Below are positions 7,088 to 14,717 of a stretch of DNA of 38,286 nucleotides, piece after piece. The stretch spans positions 1-38,286 of the forward strand of contig NZ_QNFZ01000079.1 of the NCBI RefSeq assembly GCF_003313395.1, read 5' to 3'. The first letter of the stretch is position 1, and each line of letters opens with the position of its first letter. The position numbers were made by a program, and so were the translations under genes. The stretch is from Nonomuraea lactucae. GTDB lineage: Bacteria > Actinomycetota > Actinomycetes > Streptosporangiales > Streptosporangiaceae. Under the pieces are notes generated by a model. The model did no database searches. It was not told the origin of the DNA and worked only from the letters and a program-made list of their open reading frames with translations.

Positions 7088-8438
7088 TCGCGGTGAGCAC
7101 CTCCTCCCTCGCCAGGGTGCTCGTCGGCGCCTCCTCGGCCAGGGCCAGCGCCCTGCCCACGAGGCCCTCCCGCGCCAGCACCTCCCCGGGCGGGACCAGC
7201 ATCGACCCCATGTCGGCCATGGCCGTCAGCACCTCGGGGTCGGCCGGCTTCGCGGCGTCCAGCGCCTTGGCCACCGCCCAGGTCGGACTGTCGTAGAAGC
7301 GCCTGCCGTGGATCCGGGCGTAGATGTCCCCGAGCCGGTTGTGCTCCCAGAATGCCAATGTGTCGTAGAACGGGCCGAGCGCCCTGTGCGCCGCCTCCTC
7401 GTACCCGAGGACCAGCTTGTCGGGGGCGTCGTGCGCGCGCACGGCCTCGCGCAGCAACTCGGCCTGCACGAACGCCATCGACATGCCCTGGCAGAACGCC
7501 GGGTTGGTCGTCGCCCACGCGTCTCCGACGCTGACCAGCCCGGTCGCCGGCGGGTGACCCCCGGCGATGGAGCGCCGCCGCCGGGTGACCGGCCCGGCCG
7601 CCTGCAGGACCCCGGTGACGGGCTCGCCGTACGCCACCCACTCGCGCAGATCGGGAAACAGCGCGGCCACCCGGTCCCAGACGTGCTCCTCGTACAGCGA
7701 CCGCATCACCCGGTCGCGCCTGGAGACCACGAGCGTCAGCGACCACGTGCCGTCGCCGCTGGGCAGGGCGAGCGTGGAGATGCTGTCGTGGTGCTGCAGC
7801 GGCCAGGCAGGCTGTGGCGGCAGGCGGCCTCCCGCGGCGTGGAAGTAGCGGGAGTGGAAGTCGAACCCCGCGTCCGCCCGCAGCGCGAGCCGTCGCCCGA
7901 CGCTGTGGAGACCGCCTATCAGGGTGCTCACCGGCGAGTCGTCCCCGCCCGCGTCCACCACGAGCGTGGCCCGCACCGTCTCGCCGCTCTCCGTCACCAC
8001 CGCGTTCACGTGCGGCACCCCGCCCGCGCCCGGCCGCCCGGTCCGGAGCGTGCGAACGCCGACACCACGCCGTATCTCGATGTTCGGCCTGCGCGCCGCC
8101 GCCTCCACCAGCGCGCCCTCCAGCACCGGCCGCCGCACCGCCAGGGCCTCGTACCGGTGATGGGGCGCCGCCCTCGCCCCGGCGAGCAGGTTCCACCGCC
8201 GGCCGCCCCCGGACTCGACCGTGGCGACCACCTCGGGCAACTGCCGTTCCAGTACGGCCAGGCCGCGGGGCAGCAGCACGTGCGGCTGGCGGAACTGGGA
8301 GACACCCGGGCGATCACCGGCCTCCGGCTCCGCCGAATCGCGATCGAACACCGTGACGCGATGACCGTCGGAGGCGAGGAAGAGGGCGGCCGCCAGGCCC
8401 GCCGGCCCGGCCCCCAGAACGACTATGTCCACCGTCAT
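7077..8438 (-). CDS. FAD-dependent oxidoreductase/monooxygenase-like protein
   Basis: The 453-residue protein starts with the FAD-binding Rossmann motif VVLGAGPAGLAAALFLASDG and an acidic FDRD strand end. The second FAD motif is GLVSVGDAWATTNPAFCQGM (about 310-330). DRPGVSQFRQPHVLLPRG after the first motif is typical of a branch of group A monooxygenase/geranylgeranyl-reductase-like flavoproteins in actinomycetes. It should be a cytoplasmic NAD(P)H-linked hydroxylase or reductase; the substrate is unknown. ATG 8438 gives the canonical N-terminus although the ribosome site is weak. It is monocistronic here. Confidence 0.85.
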   Translation of the reverse strand: MTVDIVVLGAGPAGLAAALFLASDGHRVTVFDRDSAEPEAGDRPGVSQFRQPHVLLPRGLAVLERQLPEVVATVESGGGRRWNLLAGARAAPHHRYEALAVRRPVLEGALVEAAARRPNIEIRRGVGVRTLRTGRPGAGGVPHVNAVVTESGETVRATLVVDAGGDDSPVSTLIGGLHSVGRRLALRADAGFDFHSRYFHAAGGRLPPQPAWPLQHHDSISTLALPSGDGTWSLTLVVSRRDRVMRSLYEEHVWDRVAALFPDLREWVAYGEPVTGVLQAAGPVTRRRRSIAGGHPPATGLVSVGDAWATTNPAFCQGMSMAFVQAELLREAVRAHDAPDKLVLGYEEAAHRALGPFYDTLAFWEHNRLGDIYARIHGRRFYDSPTWAVAKALDAAKPADPEVLTAMADMGSMLVPPGEVLAREGLVGRALALAEEAPTSTLAREEVLTAISR

Positions 8439-8539
8439 TCAGGCATCGTCGGCCGCGTCCCTGCCCACTCTCCATACCGATCCCTGTTCATTCCGAGGCC
8501 GTTCCGGAGGACCGATATCGTGAGCCGTCATTAGATGAT

Positions 8540-8553
8540 TGATTCATGCATCA
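8540..8553. promoter_or_regulatory. Near-palindrome in the divergent promoter region
   Basis: TGATTCATGCATCA (12 of 14 positions symmetrical, centre CATG) lies in the 244-bp gap between the FAD oxidoreductase and the first ATPase gene. The gap is clearly more AT-rich than its surroundings. A pair CGAGGC/GCCTCG also flanks an AT-rich core at about 8583-8616. Both could be operators; no regulator gene is adjacent. Confidence 0.35.
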
Positions 8554-8682
8554 GATACACGAACCCCCAGTTCAAGTGCCATGCGAGGCATTTAATTTCG
8601 CGTTTTATGCGGCCTCGAAGTGTGTCAAATTACTTGTTGTTCTAGTAAGGGCGACAAAACACTAAAGGCTAGAGTTGGCGAT

Positions 8683-10740
8683 ATGTCATTGGGGAGTGGC
8701 AAGAAGTCCGAGCTGCTTGGCTGCCGTGTGCAGGCTGCGCGCGAGATGGCGTTCGTGGGCCGCGAGGAGGAGCTCGCGGTCTTCAACGCGGCGCTCTACG
8801 GCGGCTGCAGCGTCCTCTACGTGCACGGCCCGGGCGGCATCGGGAAATCGGCCTTACTTCGGCGGTTCGCGCAGGAGGCGGCGGGGGCGGGGCGGTCGGT
8901 GGCACGCCTGGACGGGCGGACGGTGGAGCCGTCGCCCGCGGCGTTCGCGGCCGAGGCCGAGCTGCTGCTGCGCGACGAGCAGGCGGTGCTCCTGGTCGAC
9001 ACCTTCGAACGGATCCAGGGCCTGGAGGGCTGGCTGCGGGAGCGTTTCCTGCCGAGGCTGAGGGTGGGCGCGCTCGTGGTGATCGCCGGGCGGTTCCCGC
9101 CGGACATGCAGTGGCGGGCCGATCCGGGATGGGCCGGCGCGCTGGAGGTCTTGTCGCTGCGCGACCTGCCACCGGGCGACGCCAAGGCGCTGATGGACAG
9201 CTGCGGGGTGGCCGACGAGCTGCGCGAGCCCCTGCTGGCCTTCGCCGGCGGGCATCCGCTCGCGTTGCTGCTGGGCGCGGCGGTGGCGGTGAAGGACGGC
9301 AAGGCGAGCAGGCGCTGGACCCCCAACCAGGACGTCGTGGGCACCCTGCTCGACCAGCTGGTGGGCGAGGTGCCCTCGGACGCGCACCGGCACGCGCTGG
9401 AAATCTGCGCGCACGCCTACATGACCACGGAGGACCTGCTGCGGACCGCCCTGCCCGAGGATGCAGGGATGTTGTTCGGCTGGTTGCGGCGGCTGCCGTT
9501 CGTGGAGTCGAGCAGCCTCGGGCTGTTCCCGCATGACGTGGTGCGGGAGGTGCTGGAGGCGGACCTGCGGTGGCGCGATCCGCAGGGCTATGCCGCCATG
9601 CACGAGCGCATCCACGCCCATCTGGCGGAGAAGGTGCGCACGGCCGCCGACCAGGACGTGCTGAGCGCGGTGGTGGCGCTGTTCTACCTGCATCACGACA
9701 GCGAGGCCATGGTCGCTCCGCACAGCTGGTACGACGAGGGCGAGATCGAGGAGGACGTCATGCGGCCCGCCGACGTCGCCTCGTTGCTGGCCGTGGCGAG
9801 CGCGGCCGAGGGCGAGACCTCCGCGGCCTCCGCCGTGTTCTGGGCCGAGCGCCAGCCGGAGGCGTTCCGCATCTACCGGCGGACCGAGACCGGCGAGCCG
9901 GTGGCGTTCTACGCCTGGCTGCGCCTGTACGAGCCCGACGAGACGGAGTGCGAGGCCGATCCGATCGTGGCCGCGGCCTGGGCGCACGCGCGCGCCACCA
10001 CCCCGTTGCGCGACGGGGAGCATCTGGCCGTGGGCCGGGCGTGGGTCCTGCCCACCTACTGGGGCAACTCGCCCGTCCTCGATCTGATGCAGTGGCGGAT
10101 CATCGCCAACTGCCTGCGGTCGGAGCGGATGGCCTGGTCGTACCTCGCCATCCGGCGGCCGACGCGGTCCAGCACCGAGTGTTTCCGCTACCACGACATG
10201 CGCGACCTGCCTGACCAGCCGTTGCTGGGGGGCAAGCCGTACACGATGTTCGTGCACGACTGGCGAGCGGTGCCGGCGCAGGCCTGGCTGGAACGGCTGA
10301 ACCCCACGCTGGTGCCGGACTCCTACTCGGCGGAGGCCCCGGCCGCGCGCCTGGAGGTGCTGTCGCAGGAGGAGTTCACCCAGGAGGTCCGCAAGGCGCT
10401 GCGGCACCTGTCGCGTCAGGACGTGCTGGCAGCCTCCCCCCTGACGCGCAGCAGGCTGATCGCCGAGCACGGCGGGAAGGATCCGGCCAAGGCGCTGCGC
10501 GAGCTGCTGGAGCAGGCGATCGAGGCGCTGCGGGCGAGCCCGCGTTCGGTCAAGTTCCACCAGGCCGTCGCCGCCACCTACCTCCGCGGCGTCCCGACGC
10601 AGGAACTGGCCGCCGAACGGCTCGGCCTGCCGTTCACGACCTACCGCCGCCACCTGGTCGCGGGTATCGAACGCGTCTGCGCCGACCTGTGGCACCGGGA
10701 GCTGTACGGCTCGGGCGCCGCGTGCTCACCCGCACGATGA
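8683..10740 (+). CDS. Large P-loop ATPase with C-terminal HTH (paralogue 1)
   Basis: The 685-residue protein has an N-terminal AAA/STAND-type NTPase: VGREEELAVF, Walker A GPGGIGKS at 49-56, Walker B VLLVDTFER, and a STAND-like GGHPLAL motif. A winged-helix-like helical region follows (about 220-330). Residues about 385-520 (IYRRTETGEPVAFYAWLRL, then HLAVGRAWVLPTYWG) resemble a GNAT-type acyltransferase fold; that is my inference. The C-terminus (TQELAAERLGLPFTTYRRHLVAGIERV) looks like a sigma-4/LuxR-type helix-turn-helix. It is probably an ATP-switched signalling or transcription protein. ATG 8683 is chosen because the paralogue at 10812 begins at the same place, although an open frame extends to GTG 8620. 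There is no clear ribosome site. Confidence 0.8.
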   Translation: MSLGSGKKSELLGCRVQAAREMAFVGREEELAVFNAALYGGCSVLYVHGPGGIGKSALLRRFAQEAAGAGRSVARLDGRTVEPSPAAFAAEAELLLRDEQAVLLVDTFERIQGLEGWLRERFLPRLRVGALVVIAGRFPPDMQWRADPGWAGALEVLSLRDLPPGDAKALMDSCGVADELREPLLAFAGGHPLALLLGAAVAVKDGKASRRWTPNQDVVGTLLDQLVGEVPSDAHRHALEICAHAYMTTEDLLRTALPEDAGMLFGWLRRLPFVESSSLGLFPHDVVREVLEADLRWRDPQGYAAMHERIHAHLAEKVRTAADQDVLSAVVALFYLHHDSEAMVAPHSWYDEGEIEEDVMRPADVASLLAVASAAEGETSAASAVFWAERQPEAFRIYRRTETGEPVAFYAWLRLYEPDETECEADPIVAAAWAHARATTPLRDGEHLAVGRAWVLPTYWGNSPVLDLMQWRIIANCLRSERMAWSYLAIRRPTRSSTECFRYHDMRDLPDQPLLGGKPYTMFVHDWRAVPAQAWLERLNPTLVPDSYSAEAPAARLEVLSQEEFTQEVRKALRHLSRQDVLAASPLTRSRLIAEHGGKDPAKALRELLEQAIEALRASPRSVKFHQAVAATYLRGVPTQELAAERLGLPFTTYRRHLVAGIERVCADLWHRELYGSGAACSPAR

Positions 10741-10753
10741 CGATGTGACCCAG

Positions 10754-10772
10754 GTTCGAGCGTGGCTCGAAC
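10754..10772. terminator. Perfect 8-bp hairpin between the two ATPase genes
   Basis: GTTCGAGC and GCTCGAAC flank the loop GTG, 14 bp after the stop of paralogue 1 and 40 bp before the start of paralogue 2. It may be an attenuating terminator or an operator. A TACAGT hexamer at about 10800 is close enough to ATG 10812 to suggest a leaderless start for the second gene. Confidence 0.4.
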
Positions 10773-10811
10773 GTCCGCTTCTCAGGGTGAGCGAACCGGT
10801 ACAGTTTCCCC

Positions 10812-12854
10812 ATGTCCTCCCCGAATGATCAGGACCCCGTGATGCTGGGACTGCGCCTGCAGGCCGCGCGGGAGCGGGCTTTCGTCGGGCGGGAGGAGGA
10901 TCTCGCCACTTTCAGGTCGGCGCTCTGCGGCGCCCACAGCGTGCTGTACGTCCACGGCCCGGGTGGGGTGGGCAAGTCCGCGCTGCTGCGGCGCTTCTCG
11001 CTGGAGGCGGCGGAGGCCGGTCGGCGCGTGACGATGCTGGACGGGCGGACGCTCGATCCCACGCCGGCGGCGTTCGAGGCCGAGGCCGGGTCGGTGCTCA
11101 AGGACGAGCGCGCGGTGCTGGTGATCGATGCCTTCGAACGGGTTCAGGGCCTGGAGGGCTGGCTGCGCGAGCGGTTCCTCCCGCGACTGCCGGTCGGCGC
11201 GCTCGTCGTGGTGGCCGGCCGCACCCCTCCGGACATGACCTGGACCGCCGACCCGGGCTGGGCGCACGCGCTCCGGGTGATGGCGCTGCGTGACCTCGGC
11301 CCCGTGGACGCGGAGGCGCTGCTGGACGCCCGCGGCGTGGCCGACGAGATGCGCGGGCCGCTGCTGGCCTTCGCCGGCGGCCATCCCCTCGCGCTGTCGC
11401 TGGGCGCCGCGGTGGCCATCAAGGACAGCCAGGCGAGCTCGCGCTGGACGCCCTCGCAGGACGTGGTCGCCACCCTGCTCGATCAGCTCGTCGGCGAGGT
11501 GCCCACTCTCGCGCACCGGCACGCGCTGGAGGTCTGCGCGCACGCGTACATGACCACGGAGGAGCTGCTGCGCGAGATCCTGCCGGACGACACCGCGTCC
11601 CTGTTCGCCTGGCTGCGACGGCTGCCGTTCGTGGAGTCCAGCCGCATGGGCCTGTTCCCGCACGACGTCGTACGCGAGGTGCTGGAGGCCGATCTGCGCT
11701 GGCGCGATCCGCAGGGATACGCCGACATGCACCGGCGCATCACCGCCTACTTCACCGGCCGCATCCCCGTCGTGAGCGACGCCTGGGTGCTCGGGGCGGT
11801 CGGCTCGCTCTTCTACCTGCACCGTTCCGTCGGAACGACGGCGGAGTTCCACAGCTGGCGCGGTGACGGCGAGGTGTACGAGGACGTCTTCCGCCCCGAG
11901 GACGTCGATGCGCTGGTGCGGATGGCCGCCGCGGTGGAGAACGACGAGTCGGCGGCAGCCGTCGCCTTCTGGACCCGTCGTCAGCCCAAGGCGTTCCGCC
12001 TCTACCGGCGGACGGAGACCGGCGAGCTGGCGGGCTTCTGCTCCTGGCTGCGCCTGTCCGAGGTCTCCGAGGAGGAGGCGGCGGCCGACCCGATCGTCGC
12101 CACGGCCTGGGCCAACGCCCGTGCCATCGCGCCGCTGCGGCCCGGCGAGCACGTGGCTGTCGGCCGTACGTGGGTGCGCGAGGAATACGGCGGCACGTCG
12201 CCGGCGATGGACCTGATGCAGTGGCGCGCCGTGGGCTACTGCCTGAGCGCCGACCGCATGGCCTGGTCGTTCATGGCCATGCGCGACGACCACGCCATGC
12301 GTGACTACCTGCGCTACTACGACATGCACGACCTCGGACAGCACGCGTGGCTGGGGGAGACCGAGTACGTGCTGTTCGCCCACGACTGGCGGGCGACGCC
12401 CGCCCAGGCCTGGCTGGACCGGCTCGACCAGCTGCTGCTCGACGGCCCGCAGGAGAGCCCGGCCCCGCCCGTGCCCGAGCTGGCGGTGATGTCGCAGGCG
12501 GAGTTCGCCGGAGCCGTGCGCAAGGCCCTGCGGCACCTGTCCCGGCCCGCCGAACTGGCCGTCAGCCCTCTCACGCGAAGCAGGATCGTCACAGAGGACG
12601 CCGACTCCGACCCCGCCAAGGCCCTGCGCCGGATCCTGGAGCAGGCCATCGACGACCTGCGCCAGGACCCGCGCGCGGCCAAGTTCCACCGCGCCCTCGC
12701 CGGCACCTACCTCCATGGGGCCCTGACACAGGAGATCGCCGCCGAGCGTCTCGGCCTGCCCTTCACCACCTACCGCCGTCACCTGCTCGCCGGCGTCAAG
12801 CGGGTCTGCGAGGACCTCTGGCACCGCGAGATCCACGGCACGGTCGGGAGCTGA
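10812..12854 (+). CDS. Large P-loop ATPase with C-terminal HTH (paralogue 2)
   Basis: The 680-residue protein aligns with the preceding gene from end to end with very few gaps; by eye well over half the residues are identical. Walker A GPGGVGKS is at the same residues (49-56), followed by VLVIDAFER, GGHPLAL, the GNAT-like middle (LYRRTETGELAGFCSWLRL, HVAVGRTWV) and the C-terminal HTH (TQEIAAERLGLPFTTYRRHLLAGVKRV). The strongest conservation is in the segments FVESS...LFPHDVVREVLEADLRWRDPQGYA and the HTH; the stretches around residues 330-360 and 530-560 diverge. The pair arose by tandem duplication. Function is unknown; an ATP-dependent regulator is the best guess. Confidence 0.8.
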   Translation: MSSPNDQDPVMLGLRLQAARERAFVGREEDLATFRSALCGAHSVLYVHGPGGVGKSALLRRFSLEAAEAGRRVTMLDGRTLDPTPAAFEAEAGSVLKDERAVLVIDAFERVQGLEGWLRERFLPRLPVGALVVVAGRTPPDMTWTADPGWAHALRVMALRDLGPVDAEALLDARGVADEMRGPLLAFAGGHPLALSLGAAVAIKDSQASSRWTPSQDVVATLLDQLVGEVPTLAHRHALEVCAHAYMTTEELLREILPDDTASLFAWLRRLPFVESSRMGLFPHDVVREVLEADLRWRDPQGYADMHRRITAYFTGRIPVVSDAWVLGAVGSLFYLHRSVGTTAEFHSWRGDGEVYEDVFRPEDVDALVRMAAAVENDESAAAVAFWTRRQPKAFRLYRRTETGELAGFCSWLRLSEVSEEEAAADPIVATAWANARAIAPLRPGEHVAVGRTWVREEYGGTSPAMDLMQWRAVGYCLSADRMAWSFMAMRDDHAMRDYLRYYDMHDLGQHAWLGETEYVLFAHDWRATPAQAWLDRLDQLLLDGPQESPAPPVPELAVMSQAEFAGAVRKALRHLSRPAELAVSPLTRSRIVTEDADSDPAKALRRILEQAIDDLRQDPRAAKFHRALAGTYLHGALTQEIAAERLGLPFTTYRRHLLAGVKRVCEDLWHREIHGTVGS

Positions 12855-12864
12855 GGGGTCCGTT

Positions 12865-13428
12865 TCACCACCAGCGCCAGTTGTTCCTGTCGCTGCGTGG
12901 GGGCTCGCAGCAGAGTTTTATGTGGACCTTGCTGTTGTTGTGCTTCAGCGTCAGCGCATCCAGGAGGGCTTCCATCCCGTTACCGTTGGCCTCGTCCAGT
13001 TTCTGTACGGACGCCAGAGGCCTGTAGGGGAGGTTGTCCGCCCCCATCGGTAGCCACAGCTGGCCGCGGTCATTCGCGCTGCACAGGCTCATGTAGGCGT
13101 TTTCCTTGGCATCGCTGTCAATGCACCACCACCCCTCGGAGCTCACGGTTCTGGGGTCGGCGTACCGGAACATGAGCGGCTTGCTCGCCCCGAAGCCCTT
13201 GACGGTGGTGTTGACCTTGCCCACGTACCAGAGCCAGTGGTTGGGCTTGCATGGGAGCACCTTCAAGTCCCGGCCGCGGGGGACCATGCAGTAGCCGTCG
13301 GCGGACCTCAGCTGGGCTTTGTAGCCGTCTGCCGACGTGGCCGCGTGTGCCGATGTGGCGGCGAGCCCGTTCGTCATCGCGGCCGCGACGGCCATGCCCG
13401 CGAGTATGGCCGCGTACTTCCGTGTCAT
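12865..13428 (-). CDS. Small secreted beta-trefoil-like (ricin-B-type) protein
   Basis: The 187-residue protein has a clear Sec signal peptide (MTRKYAAILAGMAVAAAM, cleavage near SAHA-AT at about 30). The mature part has three weakly repeated segments ending in aromatic motifs (NHWLWYV, GQLWLP, NNWRWW) with paired cysteines (YCMVP..LPCKP, WCIDS..LCSAN). This is the pattern of a ricin-type beta-trefoil, which usually binds carbohydrate. GGAG about 9 nt before ATG 13428 supports the start. It converges on the second ATPase gene with 10 bp between them, so shared regulation is not implied. The family call is by pattern only. Confidence 0.65.
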   Translation of the reverse strand: MTRKYAAILAGMAVAAAMTNGLAATSAHAATSADGYKAQLRSADGYCMVPRGRDLKVLPCKPNHWLWYVGKVNTTVKGFGASKPLMFRYADPRTVSSEGWWCIDSDAKENAYMSLCSANDRGQLWLPMGADNLPYRPLASVQKLDEANGNGMEALLDALTLKHNNSKVHIKLCCEPPRSDRNNWRWW

Positions 13429-13748
13429 CCGGATATCTCCAGCTGGTGGGCATGAGTGGTGTGCCTGCGAGGCGACTGGACGGGGACGATCATGCCGTCT
13501 GTGAGCGACGCCTTCCAGGCCGGTTCACCGTCCAAAAGATGACCAGTTCTGTCCGGCCTGCCGGACTCCCGTGTCGCTCCGGCCGGCCGCGCGGCTTTCG
13601 GGCCGAAGCCGACGTCGGCCTGAATTCGTGCGCCCCGGTCGTCCCGCTGTGGACGCAAAGTGGGCAGAAAGTGGTCACTATCCGGCCTTCCGGACGGGCG
13701 GTCGCTTGGTGGATATTTATCCCCGTCTAGCAACAGGGGGAGACACGC
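13429..13748. other. 320-bp intergenic region
   Basis: No believable gene is seen. It should carry the promoter of the secreted protein (minus) and of the quinone oxidoreductase (plus). AAAGTGG occurs twice in direct orientation, at 13657-13663 and 13668-13674, exactly 11 bp apart, which would place two protein contacts on one face of the helix. TATTTAT at about 13711 may be a -10 region for the plus gene. Confidence 0.5.
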
Positions 13749-14717
13749 ATGCGTGCCGTGTGGTTGAGGGAGTTCGGCGGGCCCGAGGTGCTGAGGGTCG
13801 AGGAGACCCCGGACCCCGTACCGGGAGAGGGACAGGTCGTGGTCGAGACCGCGGCGATCGGGATCACGTACGTGGAGACCCAGGTCCGCTCCGGATCGGC
13901 GCCCATGCCGCTGCCCACCCTGCCGGTCATCCAGGGCAACGGTGTCGCGGGCACAGTCGTGGCGGCCGGGCCCGGAGCGGATGCCGCGCTGGTCGGCCGG
14001 CGGGTGGCCACCACGACCGGCGGGTCCGGCGGCTACGTGGAGAAGGTCGCGGTCGACGCCTCCACGGTAATCCCGATCCCGGACGGACTCGGCTTCCAGG
14101 ACGCGGTCGGCCTGCTGAACGACGGGCGCACGGCGCTGGGCATCGCCACGGCCGTGGCGCCCAAGCCTGAGGAATGGGTGCTGATCGGCGCCGCGGGCGG
14201 CGGGGTCGGCAGCCTGCTGGTCCAGGTGGTCAAACAGGCCGGTGCGCGGGTGGTTGCCGCCGCGAGCTCGACCGCCAAGCTCGACCTCGCCCGCGACCGG
14301 GGCGCCGACGTGGTCGTCGACTACACCCAGCCGGACTGGAAGACACGCGTATGGGAGGCCACCGGCGGCGCGGGCGTGGACGTCGCCTGCGACTCCTCCG
14401 GCGGTCCCATCGGGCGGGGGGTGTTCGAGCTGGTACGGCCGGGCGGCCGGTTCATCGCGTTCGGCGCGGGGAGCGGGACGATGACGCGGATCAGCGAGGA
14501 GGAGGCGAACGCGCAGGGCGTCGCCGTGGTGCCGCTGTGGGAGGCCTTCCCCTCGCCGGCCGCCATGCAGGAGATGTCCGTGCGGGCGCTGGCCGAGGGC
14601 GCGGCCGGACGGCTGCGACCCGCCATCGGCCAGACGTTCCCGCTGGAACGCGCCGCCGACGCGCACGCGGCGATCGGCGCGCGGAAGACGCTGGGCAAGA
14701 CGCTGCTCATCCCTTGA
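13749..14717 (+). CDS. Zinc-independent quinone oxidoreductase (medium-chain dehydrogenase)
   Basis: The 322-residue protein is a full-length quinone reductase (zeta-crystallin type). It starts MRAVWLREFGGPEVLRVEETP and has the nucleotide-binding motif GAAGGGVGSLLVQVVKQAGARVV at about 150-170, typical of NADPH-using members. The structural and catalytic zinc ligands of alcohol dehydrogenases are missing. The reaction is expected to be NADPH-dependent reduction of quinones or activated alkenes in the cytoplasm. AGGGGGAG at 13735-13742 fixes ATG 13749. Its end overlaps the convergent phosphatase gene by 11 bp. Confidence 0.9.
   Translation: MRAVWLREFGGPEVLRVEETPDPVPGEGQVVVETAAIGITYVETQVRSGSAPMPLPTLPVIQGNGVAGTVVAAGPGADAALVGRRVATTTGGSGGYVEKVAVDASTVIPIPDGLGFQDAVGLLNDGRTALGIATAVAPKPEEWVLIGAAGGGVGSLLVQVVKQAGARVVAAASSTAKLDLARDRGADVVVDYTQPDWKTRVWEATGGAGVDVACDSSGGPIGRGVFELVRPGGRFIAFGAGSGTMTRISEEEANAQGVAVVPLWEAFPSPAAMQEMSVRALAEGAAGRLRPAIGQTFPLERAADAHAAIGARKTLGKTLLIP

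Noticed and set aside
8854-12836. Very long open frames on the minus strand opposite both ATPase genes
   Set aside because: They mirror the plus-strand genes with Arg/His/Gly/Pro-rich low-complexity translations and no family pattern; a known artefact of high-GC codon use.
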